Shown piece by piece: positions 9,916-17,484 of a DNA stretch of 64,000 nucleotides. Within the stretch, counting starts at the first letter, position 1. Every line of letters begins with the position of its first letter. The translations under genes and the position numbers were made by a program. Source of the DNA: Flavobacterium ovatum. GTDB lineage: Bacteria; Bacteroidota; Bacteroidia; Flavobacteriales; Flavobacteriaceae. The notes beneath the pieces are model-generated. The model searched no databases and had not been told where the DNA came from. It was given only the letters and a program-made list of their open reading frames with translations. Location of the stretch: assembly GCF_040703125.1 (NCBI RefSeq), contig NZ_CP160035.1, positions 1,984,001-2,048,000 of the forward strand, in the 5' to 3' direction.

Positions 9916-11376
9916 ATGTCTAATACCTCTCTAAAGTCAAGAGCAACAAAAGGAATTATTTGGTCGACTATTGATAAGTTTGCAGTTCAATTTGGGCAAT
10001 TTACAGTAAGTATTGTACTTGCTCGCATTTTAATGCCTGAAGATTTTGGACTAATAGGCATGTTAGCCATTTTTATTGCGATCGCTCAAACTTTTATAGA
10101 AAGTGGTCTAGGTACAGGATTAATTCAGCGTCAAGAAAGAACTGATGTGGATTTTTCGACATTATTTGTTTTTAATTTAGCTGTAAGTACTGTTTTTTAT
10201 TTTATATTATTTATCTCTGCCCCCATAATTGCAAGCTTTTTTAAACAACCACTACTAATAGATTTATTAAGGGTACTAGGATTAAATTTATTCCTTATTG
10301 CTTTTACAATAGTGCAACGTACCAAATTAACGATTATTCTTGATTTTAAATCCATAGCCAAAAGTAATGTTGTTGGAGTAGTATTTGGAGGGTTCTGTGG
10401 TGTAATTGCGGCAATAAATGGCTATGGAGTATGGTCTTTAGTTTTTCAAATTCTTGTAGGTTCATTGGCTTCATGTATTTCTTTGTGGTATTTAAGCGCT
10501 TGGAATCCATCTTTTGTTTTTTCAAAAAAATCTTTTAACTCCTTGTTTGGATATGGATCAAAACTTTTAATAGCAGGCCTGTATGCACAATTATTAAATA
10601 ATGTTTACCATATTTTTTTAGGAAAATTTTATCCCCCAGGTTTGTTAGGATATTATACAAGAGCTAAGAATTTTGCGGATGTATCTGCTGGCACTATCTC
10701 TAGTGTTTTGCAACAAGTTACGTTCCCAATACTAGCATCGATACAGAAGGACAAGGAAAAAGTAGTGTCAATTTATAGTAAAATGATTCGCCTGTCGGCA
10801 TTTATCATTATTCCGCTTATGACTCTAATTGCTTTGCTGGCAAAGCCAATAGTAATTGTTTTACTAACGGATAAATGGATTTCTTTAATTCCACTATTGC
10901 AATGGATGGTTTTTTCTCGAATTTTTTTACCAATGAGTGTAATTAATTTGAACTTATTGAATGCTATTGGACGTTCCGATTTATTTTTAAAAGTTGATTT
11001 ATCCAAGTTTCCAATTACAGTAATAGCAATGATTATCACTATTCCTTTAGGTGTAAAAGCAATAATTATCGGGCATGTTATTACATCAGCAATTTTTTTT
11101 ATTATAAACGCATATCTTCCAGGGAAATTTTATGGTTATGGGCCTATGCACCAATTTAAAGATATGTTACCTATTGTGGGAATAACAAGCCTAATGGCAA
11201 TTTTGGTTTTTCTATTTACTATTATGATACAGAGTTTAGTTTTACAATTGGTTCTTGGAATAATTCTTGGATTAGTTTCTTATTTGTTAATTTGCTGGTT
11301 AGTGAAATTAAAAGAGTTTACGGAATCTTGGGAATTAGTCTCCAATATGTTAAATGATTATTTTGCTAGAAAATAG
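9916..11376 (+). CDS. Polysaccharide flippase, MOP superfamily (Wzx/WzxC-type)
   Basis: This 486-residue integral membrane protein has about 12-14 hydrophobic segments. It begins with the characteristic KSRATKGIIWSTIDKFAVQFGQF helix, followed by LARILMPEDFGLIGMLAIF near residues 35-53, which is typical of WzxC/PST-type lipid-linked oligosaccharide flippases. FYPPGLLGYYTRAKNFAD (about 236-253) and FPILASIQKDKEKV are further family motifs. It should move undecaprenyl-linked repeat units to the periplasmic face of the inner membrane. It is the last gene of the glycan module, 108 bp after the previous stop. A weak GGTTTT/AAAACC inverted repeat at about 11399-11430 may end the transcript. Confidence 0.88.
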   Translation: MSNTSLKSRATKGIIWSTIDKFAVQFGQFTVSIVLARILMPEDFGLIGMLAIFIAIAQTFIESGLGTGLIQRQERTDVDFSTLFVFNLAVSTVFYFILFISAPIIASFFKQPLLIDLLRVLGLNLFLIAFTIVQRTKLTIILDFKSIAKSNVVGVVFGGFCGVIAAINGYGVWSLVFQILVGSLASCISLWYLSAWNPSFVFSKKSFNSLFGYGSKLLIAGLYAQLLNNVYHIFLGKFYPPGLLGYYTRAKNFADVSAGTISSVLQQVTFPILASIQKDKEKVVSIYSKMIRLSAFIIIPLMTLIALLAKPIVIVLLTDKWISLIPLLQWMVFSRIFLPMSVINLNLLNAIGRSDLFLKVDLSKFPITVIAMIITIPLGVKAIIIGHVITSAIFFIINAYLPGKFYGYGPMHQFKDMLPIVGITSLMAILVFLFTIMIQSLVLQLVLGIILGLVSYLLICWLVKLKEFTESWELVSNMLNDYFARK

Positions 11377-11861
11377 TGTTTTAATAACTCTTGCTATGGT
11401 TTTAGAAATGTTTTAATGTCTCAAAACCGAATTTCATATTTTTATTCAAAATTATTTCAAATGGTTATTCTAAGTTCCATTTATTTTTGAAAACCACAAT
11501 TACGAAAACGTTTTAGGTTGCGTTTTTTGTTACGTATTATTCAGTAATAGGTCTATTTTAGTGAGATTTAAAGCTTAATTAAACGGCTATTTACTTGTTT
11601 TTAGAGAATTTATTAAAAAATTATTTTTTTTTTTTTTTTTGATCTCAATATTTAATGTAGTCTAAGTTTTATATTTAAAAGTTGTAAATGTTAAATGTCT
11701 GTTTTTTTTAAATATTTTCATTCTAGAAATTATATATATAGCTTAATTTTTATTCCTTTTTTTTACACTTATGCTAAATTAAAAAAACAATTATTAAATT
11801 CTCGAAAAATAAATCTTGATTTCATCGATTTTATGAAAAAATCAAGGAGGAAATAGGGTCA
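11377..11861. other. AT-rich intergenic region with a 17-T homopolymer
   Basis: No convincing gene is visible. The stretch is very AT-rich and includes a run of 17 T at 11624-11640, which could slip during replication or sequencing. The right end leads into the promoter of the first small paralogue. Confidence 0.6.
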
Positions 11862-11893
11862 TTGCTAGTCTTAAATAACTAGTACATTTGTAC
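11862..11893 (+). promoter_or_regulatory. Promoter of paralogue 1 with overlapping GTACA/TGTAC palindrome
   Basis: TTG (11862-11864), an 18-bp spacer and TACATTTG (11883-11890) match both Bacteroidota promoter elements. The -7 box sits inside GTACATTTGTAC (11882-11893), an inverted repeat with 5-bp arms. The same arrangement is repeated before paralogue 2. Confidence 0.8.
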
Positions 11894-11919
11894 CATAATA
11901 ATTTTAAAACAAAGAAAGC

Positions 11920-12270
11920 ATGAAAAATTCAATTGTATTATTAGTGATTGCAATGATAATGAATGTAACATTCGTTTCAGCAAAAATCTTGGATCCTAGA
12001 AAGAATTATGCGAACACTACTCAAGAATTAGCAAAGTTGTTGGATCCAGAATCTACAATGGGAAGTTTAGAAAATGATGAAAAAGTTGTAGTTGAGCTTT
12101 TAGTAACTCAAACAGGAGAATTAATTGTCATAAATACTTCTACTGATAATGAAGAGTTGTCAAATTATATCAAAGATAATTTGAATTATAAAAAACTTTC
12201 TTCTGGTGAGTTGAGTGAAGGTAAAGGTTATGTATTTGTAGTTAATTTTAAAGCAGATCCTAATCTATGA
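11920..12270 (+). CDS. Small secreted protein, paralogue 1 of 3
   Basis: The 116-residue protein has a clean signal peptide (MKNSIVLLVIAMIMNVTFVSAK, cleavage after about residue 21) and a ~90-residue mature part, so it is periplasmic or exported. I do not recognise a named family. The core pattern is EKVVVELLVTQTGELIVINTSTDNEELSNYIKDNLNYKKL, followed by a final strand (YVFVVNFK). It resembles the beta-alpha-beta layout of the TonB C-terminal fold, but this is an inference from pattern only. It is about 50-60% identical by eye to paralogue 2 and less so to paralogue 3. It has its own promoter and terminator, so it is an independent transcription unit. Confidence 0.8.
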   Translation: MKNSIVLLVIAMIMNVTFVSAKILDPRKNYANTTQELAKLLDPESTMGSLENDEKVVVELLVTQTGELIVINTSTDNEELSNYIKDNLNYKKLSSGELSEGKGYVFVVNFKADPNL

Positions 12271-12294
12271 AAAATCGTAAATTCTTAAAATGTT

Positions 12295-12330
12295 AAAAAT
12301 CCTAAGTTGTGAAACTTAGGATTTTTTTTT
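12295..12330 (+). terminator. Intrinsic terminator of paralogue 1
   Basis: A perfect stem (AAAAATCCTAAGTT paired with AACTTAGGATTTTT, loop GTGA) is followed by a T run. Almost the same hairpin ends paralogues 2 and 3. Confidence 0.9.
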
Positions 12331-13017
12331 GTTTTCTATTTTGCATTATAGATAAAATAGAAGCTCTGATCTAATTTTTGACTTCTAGCTATGACTTTTA
12401 TATTTCTTCATTTTTTTAATGATTTGTATTAGAGTTGTTATGAAATGATTTAAATCGAAATTTTTGAAGTGTAGTAGTTTAAATGCTTAATCATAGTTTA
12501 GTTTCCTCTCTATAGAAAATACCCCAAATAGCATCTAACTTTTTGGGGTTTTTTTATAAGTACTAGCTTTTATTAATTTCCTTTAGGAAATAAGTTCAAA
12601 TTGCGAATTTCATAAAGTGGCTACCAGGCTAACAATCATTTTTTTACTGTTTTGTGTTTTGTTGGTCGTTTGTGAGCTATTTGATGATGATTTGAAGCTA
12701 ATAATGCAAAATATGAGGTTAATTGTAAGTCAATTACTCTGCATTGTGCGGTTTTGATTGTAGGTTCGGTTGGTTGTTTAAAATTTATTTAAGTTGAAAA
12801 CCAGCGCCAATGTAACGTAAATGTTAAGCGAATGTTTCTTAAATGTTAAATATTGTTATTTTTTACTTTTTTTTAATTCCAGATAATAAATATGAAGCAT
12901 AATTTTAATCCGTTATTATTACACATCTTCTAAAATAAGGTTGATATTATTGTATACTCAAAAATTATAACCTAGAAACATTGATTAGAGCCTTCTTTTG
13001 AGTGTAAAGTCACGGTA
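12331..13017. other. Intergenic region between paralogues 1 and 2 with an orphan terminator
   Basis: No open frame longer than a few dozen codons is convincing. The only strong structure is the terminator-like hairpin at 12521-12555. The remainder is AT-rich. Confidence 0.5.
12521..12555 (+). terminator. Orphan terminator-like hairpin
   Basis: ACCCCAAA pairs with TTTGGGGT, followed by seven T, giving a good intrinsic terminator on the plus strand. No gene ends just upstream: paralogue 1 already has its own terminator 200 bp earlier. It could end a small RNA or mark a lost gene. Confidence 0.65.
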
Positions 13018-13050
13018 TTGTTAGTCTCAAACATACCCGTACATTTGTAC
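13018..13050 (+). promoter_or_regulatory. Promoter of paralogue 2 with overlapping GTACA/TGTAC palindrome
   Basis: TTG (13018-13020), a 19-bp spacer and TACATTTG (13040-13047). The GTACATTTGTAC inverted repeat occupies 13039-13050, and the leader after it is almost base-for-base the leader of paralogue 1. Confidence 0.8.
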
Positions 13051-13076
13051 CATAATAATTATAAAACAAAGAAATC

Positions 13077-13415
13077 ATGAAAAAATCAATTGTATTATTA
13101 GTGATGGCGATGATGATGAATGTAACATTCGTATCAGCAAAAGTATTGGATCCTAGAAAGAGTTATGCAAGTACAGCTCAAGAGTTATCTAGTTTTTTAA
13201 ACCCTACAACTCCTGTTGGAATATTAGAGTATGACGAAGTAGTTATGGTTAAGTTTCTTATAACTGAAACAGGTGATATCGTTGTTTTGAATGCTGCTAC
13301 AGATAATGAAAAATTAGCTGAGTACATTAAAGAAAAGTTGAACTACAAAAAACTTTCTGCTAATGAATTAACTGCAGGACATCGTTATGAATTTGAAATA
13401 AACTTTAAATCATAA
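13077..13415 (+). CDS. Small secreted protein, paralogue 2 of 3
   Basis: The 112-residue protein has a signal peptide (MKKSIVLLVMAMMMNVTFVSA) nearly identical to paralogue 1, including at DNA level across the first ~60 bases. The mature part shares LDPRKSYA, the VMVKFLITETGDIVVLNAATDNEKL core, YIKEKLNYKKLS and a final YEFEINFKS. No cysteine or obvious catalytic residue is conserved among the three, so a structural or binding role is more likely than an enzyme; this is inference. It is an independent unit between its own promoter and terminator. The near-identity of promoter, leader and signal peptide with copy 1 points to a recent tandem duplication. Confidence 0.8.
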   Translation: MKKSIVLLVMAMMMNVTFVSAKVLDPRKSYASTAQELSSFLNPTTPVGILEYDEVVMVKFLITETGDIVVLNAATDNEKLAEYIKEKLNYKKLSANELTAGHRYEFEINFKS

Positions 13416-13450
13416 TGACCTATGAAAAAATTTGAGTCCATTGAAAAATA

Positions 13451-13486
13451 AAAATCCTAAGTTGTGAGACTTAGGATTTTTTTTGT
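13451..13486 (+). terminator. Intrinsic terminator of paralogue 2
   Basis: AAAATCCTAAGT and ACTTAGGATTTT form a stem with loop TGTGAG, followed by T residues. It is nearly identical to the terminators at 12295 and 14197. Confidence 0.9.
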
Positions 13487-13799
13487 CTGTAACTGATTTT
13501 CTGTGAAATCAAAGGAATCCGTTTATTTATTTTTACGGAATGAAGTGATCACTTTGGTCAGTAGTTAATAATGGTTGATTTTTTTAAGTTAAAATAATAC
13601 TCAAAATGTTAAATTTTTATTTTCTATCAAAAAAGGGCAACAGCGTTTTTATTGATAATGTATAATTTAAAGTGTTTTTTTTATGGATTTTACGATTTAA
13701 AATAATATTACTGATTACCTCAGTTGTATTGACTTAAATACCTGTTTTAATCAAAACGTTAATAAAAATCAGTGCTGTTTTTAGACTGTAATTATGATA

Positions 13800-13807
13800 T
13801 ACATTTG
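13800..13807 (+). promoter_or_regulatory. -7 box of paralogue 3
   Basis: TACATTTG lies 31 bases before the ATG at 13839. A clear -33 TTG is missing at the expected distance (the region is T-rich), and the GTACA/TGTAC palindrome seen in the other two copies is absent. Confidence 0.6.
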
Positions 13808-13838
13808 CAGTGTAAATATTTTAAAATAATAATAAGTT

Positions 13839-14183
13839 ATGAAAAAATCACTTATAATATCAGCAATTGCATTAGTATTAAATGTTGCAATAGCATCTGC
13901 GAAGGAAGCAGCCCCTAAGAAAAATTATAGTGCTGCTAAGGAAGAAATTACAAATTTATTAACACCTTCTGAAGGAGTTGGTGAATTGGATAATGATGTG
14001 TTTGTAAGAGTGAAAGTAATTGTTACTCCAAAACATGAAATAGTAGTGCTAAAAACGAATGCTAAAAATAAGGAATTAGATGGCTATATTAAAGAATCTT
14101 TGAATTATCAAAAAGTTTCCTCAAGTGAATTAAAACCCGGTCTTAATTACGAATTTGAAGTAAATTTTAAATCAGAATTGTAG
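13839..14183 (+). CDS. Small secreted protein, paralogue 3 of 3 (diverged)
   Basis: The 114-residue protein starts MKKSLIISAIALVLNVAIASAKE (signal peptide) and keeps the same plan as its two neighbours: KKNYSAAKEEITNLLTPSE, then VRVKVIVTPKHEIVVLKT, then LDGYIKESLNYQKVSSSEL, ending YEFEVNFKSEL. It is more diverged than copies 1 and 2 are from each other, so it is probably the oldest branch of the array. It is a separate transcription unit, convergent with the DUF1456 gene and sharing a terminator hairpin with it. Confidence 0.8.
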   Translation: MKKSLIISAIALVLNVAIASAKEAAPKKNYSAAKEEITNLLTPSEGVGELDNDVFVRVKVIVTPKHEIVVLKTNAKNKELDGYIKESLNYQKVSSSELKPGLNYEFEVNFKSEL

Positions 14184-14196
14184 TCATTGAAAAACA

Positions 14197-14232
14197 AAAA
14201 ATCCTAAGTTGTGAGACTTAGGATTTTTTGTT
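14197..14232. terminator. Shared bidirectional terminator of paralogue 3 and the DUF1456 gene
   Basis: AAAAAATCCTAAGT pairs with ACTTAGGATTTTTT, with A and T tracts on both sides, so it can work in both directions. The stop codon of the minus-strand DUF1456 gene (14218-14220) lies within the hairpin. Confidence 0.85.
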
Positions 14233-14688
14233 TTTACCAAAATTAAATTTTACTTTTTCAACGACTTGTATTTTTGGTGGTGTTTTTTTGTCTTTGGACT
14301 TAAAAGATGGTTTTTTCTTAAAATCTTTTTTACCAGGTGTTTGATCTCCTCTTGCACCTTCACTGTCTTTAGGTGTTGCTTTGAATTCTGCTCTTTCTTT
14401 AGTGTTATCTTTAGGTGGTATTTGTGCTTTATGTTTGGCTAATACATCTTTTGGGTTCTTTGGGTTTTCTTTGGTTCCTCTTAGATGAATAACTAATGCG
14501 TTTAAGAAATTACGCAACACTTGATCGCCACATTCCATATAGTTTGGGTGTTTCTCATCACGAAAAAAAGCACCTAATTCTGATTTTGTAATTCTAAAAT
14601 CAACTAGCTCTAAAATTTCTACAATTTGATCATCACGAAGCATTAAGGCTACACGTAATTTTTTGAAGATATCGTTATTGGTCATCAT
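14218..14688 (-). CDS. DUF1456 (YehS-like) protein with a basic low-complexity tail
   Basis: The protein has about 156 residues. The N-terminal ~75 contain one DUF1456 unit (NNDIFKKLRVALMLRDDQIV, ELVDFRITKSELGAFFRDEKHPNY, CGDQVLRNFLNALVIHLRG). Escherichia coli YehS carries two such units. The last ~75 residues are rich in K, P, E and D (for example KKDFKKKPSFKSKDKKTPPK) and probably disordered, perhaps binding nucleic acid. The function is unknown. The frame extends to 14727, but MMTNNDIF at 14688 or 14685 fits the family N-terminus. The stop codon lies inside the terminator hairpin shared with the convergent paralogue 3. Confidence 0.8.
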   Translation of the reverse strand: MMTNNDIFKKLRVALMLRDDQIVEILELVDFRITKSELGAFFRDEKHPNYMECGDQVLRNFLNALVIHLRGTKENPKNPKDVLAKHKAQIPPKDNTKERAEFKATPKDSEGARGDQTPGKKDFKKKPSFKSKDKKTPPKIQVVEKVKFNFGKNKKS

Positions 14689-14745
14689 TACATTAAATTT
14701 TTTTACAAAGGTACGTTTTAAAAGCAATTCATTCGAATATTAAAC

Positions 14746-15771
14746 TCAGTATCGATTGAGAATCGCTATTATTTTATCTAAATCTTTCTTTTTGTGATTA
14801 GCAGTAAATACAATTCTGTTTAATACTCCTGCAAGATTAGGATAAGAAAAATGCGTTATAATTATTTTCTCCTTATTAAGTACTTCATTTAGACCTAAAA
14901 TTACAGGATAAATCACGGGATAATTTGAGTTGAATTTACTTTTGTCTTTAGGAATAAGTTTAGAGTCGATGTAAGCTAGCTTCTCTAGCAATTTACGATG
15001 TTGTTTTATGTAAATATTCTTTGCGTCAGCGAGAGTTTGTACAAAAGCGGGATTCATACCTGCACTGGAAACAAAGCTATCATTAATGCGAACTTGTTGA
15101 ATGAATTCTTTATCCGAAGCAATTACACCTCCCGTTAGTCCAAAAGATTTTCCCAATGAAGAAAACATTATTTTTCGATTTATATTAGGGAAGTTTATAG
15201 TTGAATAAATACCGCACCCATTAATCCCTAAAAGTCCTAGCGAATGCGATTCGTCAATCACCAAGGTGATTTCTTTTGTTGGAGCAATAGATTTTAGAAC
15301 TGATAAATCTATCGCTCCAAGATGGGACGAGGGGACAGCATCTGTAAGAATAGTGATTTTTTCATTGGTAGTGTCGACTAATCTAGGGTTGATTTCTCCT
15401 TCTATAAATACGGGTAAACTATTTTGTGCTTTTAGAGCAGAATGTGTCTCTGGAAAATAAAAAAAGCAGTCTGTGACGGGAGTTAAGGTTTCAATAACTA
15501 GTTTCCCTGCCAGCATCCCTGAGGTAACGGTAAGTGCCGCCTCAGATTGAATGAAATTAGCCAAATATAGCTCTCCTTCCTCATAAGCCTCGAGTTGAAT
15601 ATTGGCATTTCTAGAGCTACCATAAGTAGTTCCCCATTTCAAAATGTTTTTGATGAGTAGCTTTTTGAAACTTTTATGGTTGGGTAAACCCAAATAAGCA
15701 GTGCCTCCAAAATAGAGATAGGTATCTTTATTAATAGTTATTTTTCTGTCTGGGCATTTAGTGACTTTCAT
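14746..15771 (-). CDS. Alpha-oxoamine-synthase-like PLP aminotransferase (BioF/Kbl family)
   Basis: The 341-residue fold-type I PLP enzyme has TYLYFGGTAYLGLPNH near the N-terminus, GTTYGSSRNANIQL (about residues 48-61), VIDESHSLGLLG (about 171-182) and the lysine motif SSLGKSFGLTGGVI (about 200-213). This is the pattern of 8-amino-7-oxononanoate synthase and 2-amino-3-ketobutyrate CoA ligase. It is some 40-50 residues shorter than typical BioF, and no other biotin genes are nearby, so the substrate is uncertain. It lies 8 bp after the dipeptide epimerase on the same strand, so the two are probably co-transcribed, which suggests a role in amino-acid or peptidoglycan peptide metabolism. Confidence 0.8.
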   Translation of the reverse strand: MKVTKCPDRKITINKDTYLYFGGTAYLGLPNHKSFKKLLIKNILKWGTTYGSSRNANIQLEAYEEGELYLANFIQSEAALTVTSGMLAGKLVIETLTPVTDCFFYFPETHSALKAQNSLPVFIEGEINPRLVDTTNEKITILTDAVPSSHLGAIDLSVLKSIAPTKEITLVIDESHSLGLLGINGCGIYSTINFPNINRKIMFSSLGKSFGLTGGVIASDKEFIQQVRINDSFVSSAGMNPAFVQTLADAKNIYIKQHRKLLEKLAYIDSKLIPKDKSKFNSNYPVIYPVILGLNEVLNKEKIIITHFSYPNLAGVLNRIVFTANHKKKDLDKIIAILNRY

Positions 15772-15779
15772 AGTTTGAT

Positions 15780-16790
15780 TTATTTTAAAACTACTCCAGT
15801 ACCATTCTCGGCTGTATACCCCACTTTTCCTTCTAGAATACTAACTCCATATGCAATATCTTCAGATAACAGCAATGGTCCGTCCATATCAACATAATCC
15901 AACTGTGGTAATAAATGTGCAATAGCTGAAATTCCTACTGAGGATTCTGTCATACAACCTATCATAGTTTTTAATCCTAATTTTTTTGCCTCTTGAATCA
16001 TTCTTCTTGCAGGAGTAAGTCCTCCACATTTGACTAATTTAATGTTTACACCATGAAAATGTTGGTGACATTTAGCTACATCACTTTCAATAATGCAACT
16101 TTCATCAGCAATTATAGGCAAAACTGATTCTTTATAAACTTGTGCATGACCTTCCCAGTTATCAGCTCTTAAAGGTTGTTCAAGAAATTCAACTCCTAGT
16201 TTTTTTAATTCTTTTGCGTTATTTATCGTTTCTTCAACACCCCAGCCACAATTTGCATCAATTCTGAAAATAGCATCGGAATGTTTACGAAGCTCTTTTA
16301 CAATAGCGATGTCTTCCTGTGTTCCCAATTTTATTTTATAAATAGGCCAAGGCAGTTCTTTCATTTTAGAGACCATTTTTTCTATAGAATCAATTCCGAT
16401 AGTGTAATTTGTCAAAGGATTATTTTCAGTGGTGTATTGCCATAAATCATATAATTTTTTCCCTTTTTTCCGTGCATATAAATCATTATAAGCCATGTCT
16501 ATAGCGCACAAAGCAAATAAATCATCTTTAAGGAATGGGTGTATTTTGTTCCAAAATTCTTCTGGGCTTTCCTCTTTTGTAGATTCAATTTTAAACCGAA
16601 TCGCTTCTAAATCTGCGGTCATTTTTGGAATTGTGATATTGTAGTAGGGGTTAGAAGTTGCTTCTCCGTAACCTGATAGTCCTTCACTTTTTAATTCAAC
16701 TATCATTGATGGTTGAATATCTATAGATTCTCTAGAAATGGTGAAAGTATGTTTTAACTTTAAATCGTAAGCTCTAATAATAAGTTCCAT
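15780..16790 (-). CDS. L-Ala-D/L-Glu-type dipeptide epimerase (enolase superfamily)
   Basis: The 336-residue enzyme shows the muconate-lactonising subgroup layout: an N-terminal capping domain, then a TIM barrel. The barrel carries the catalytic KxK (YKIKLGT, about residues 152-158), the metal ligands in FRIDANCGWG (about 174-183), FLEQPL (about 199-204) and IADESC (about 224-229), and the second catalytic lysine in VNIKLVKCGG (about 248-257). The family epimerises dipeptides such as L-Ala-D-Glu from murein recycling. The exact dipeptide is not certain. It starts at an ATG at 16790 with the conserved MELIIRAYDLKLKHTFTISR strand. It is the first gene of a two-gene operon with the PLP enzyme. 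Confidence 0.88.
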   Translation of the reverse strand: MELIIRAYDLKLKHTFTISRESIDIQPSMIVELKSEGLSGYGEATSNPYYNITIPKMTADLEAIRFKIESTKEESPEEFWNKIHPFLKDDLFALCAIDMAYNDLYARKKGKKLYDLWQYTTENNPLTNYTIGIDSIEKMVSKMKELPWPIYKIKLGTQEDIAIVKELRKHSDAIFRIDANCGWGVEETINNAKELKKLGVEFLEQPLRADNWEGHAQVYKESVLPIIADESCIIESDVAKCHQHFHGVNIKLVKCGGLTPARRMIQEAKKLGLKTMIGCMTESSVGISAIAHLLPQLDYVDMDGPLLLSEDIAYGVSILEGKVGYTAENGTGVVLK

Positions 16791-17082
16791 ATATCGTGCT
16801 ATTGTCAGTTTTTTATAATAATTCTAAATTTAATGAAATTAAGCAATAATAGTATCAGTTTTAAATTTTTTTTCGAGTGTTTACTTTGCTTTTTTCTATT
16901 AAAAGCTTGATTATTAGTATTTATCTTTTATTATAATTATACTTTTGGAATGTCTTTATATCCTTATAATAGAATATGGTTTTGTTGAAAAAGGGGGGCA
17001 ATAAAAATTATATTATCGAAAAATCAATTGTTTTTTGCTTATTGTGATAAAATTGATAAATTAGCATAAATTAAATATTTGA

Positions 17083-17484
17083 ATGGACGTTTATCAAGAA
17101 AAAAAGAATTTACTATTGGATATGATTGCTTATGCAACAGTCAATGAGCAATTAGATAAAAAGGAATTTGATTTTCTATTTATGTTAGCCAATACTTTGG
17201 ATATTGAAAAAGGAGGCTTTATGGATTTGTTCTATAAAGGGACTACATTGAAGATGCTCAAAGATGAATCTGTTCGTATTTTGCAATTTTATCGTTTAGC
17301 TATGTTAATGCAAAAAGATGGTATTTTGTTTATAAAAGACGCCACTGCAATCAAACAATTTTCAATTCACATGGGTGTCAATCTTGATGCCGTTAAAAAA
17401 GTACTAAAAAAGATGAAAGCTGCTCCAGATACTCAAATTAGTATCAATGAGCTGTTGCGCATTTTTAAAGAAGCGACTTATTAA
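17083..17484 (+). CDS. TerB-like helical protein of unknown function
   Basis: The 133-residue, wholly soluble protein is predicted alpha-helical, with an acidic/hydrophobic pattern (LLLDMIAYATVNEQLDKKEFDFLFMLANTLDI) resembling the tellurite-resistance TerB fold. I cannot assign a function. Its stop overlaps the uvrB stop by four bases (17481-17484, convergent). This placement beside uvrB is the only context. The start ATG at 17083 is the only good candidate. Confidence 0.65.
   Translation: MDVYQEKKNLLLDMIAYATVNEQLDKKEFDFLFMLANTLDIEKGGFMDLFYKGTTLKMLKDESVRILQFYRLAMLMQKDGILFIKDATAIKQFSIHMGVNLDAVKKVLKKMKAAPDTQISINELLRIFKEATY

Noticed and set aside
11624..11640. 17-T run considered as a phase-variation switch
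   Set aside because: It is not inside a gene or between promoter elements, so there is nothing visible for it to switch.
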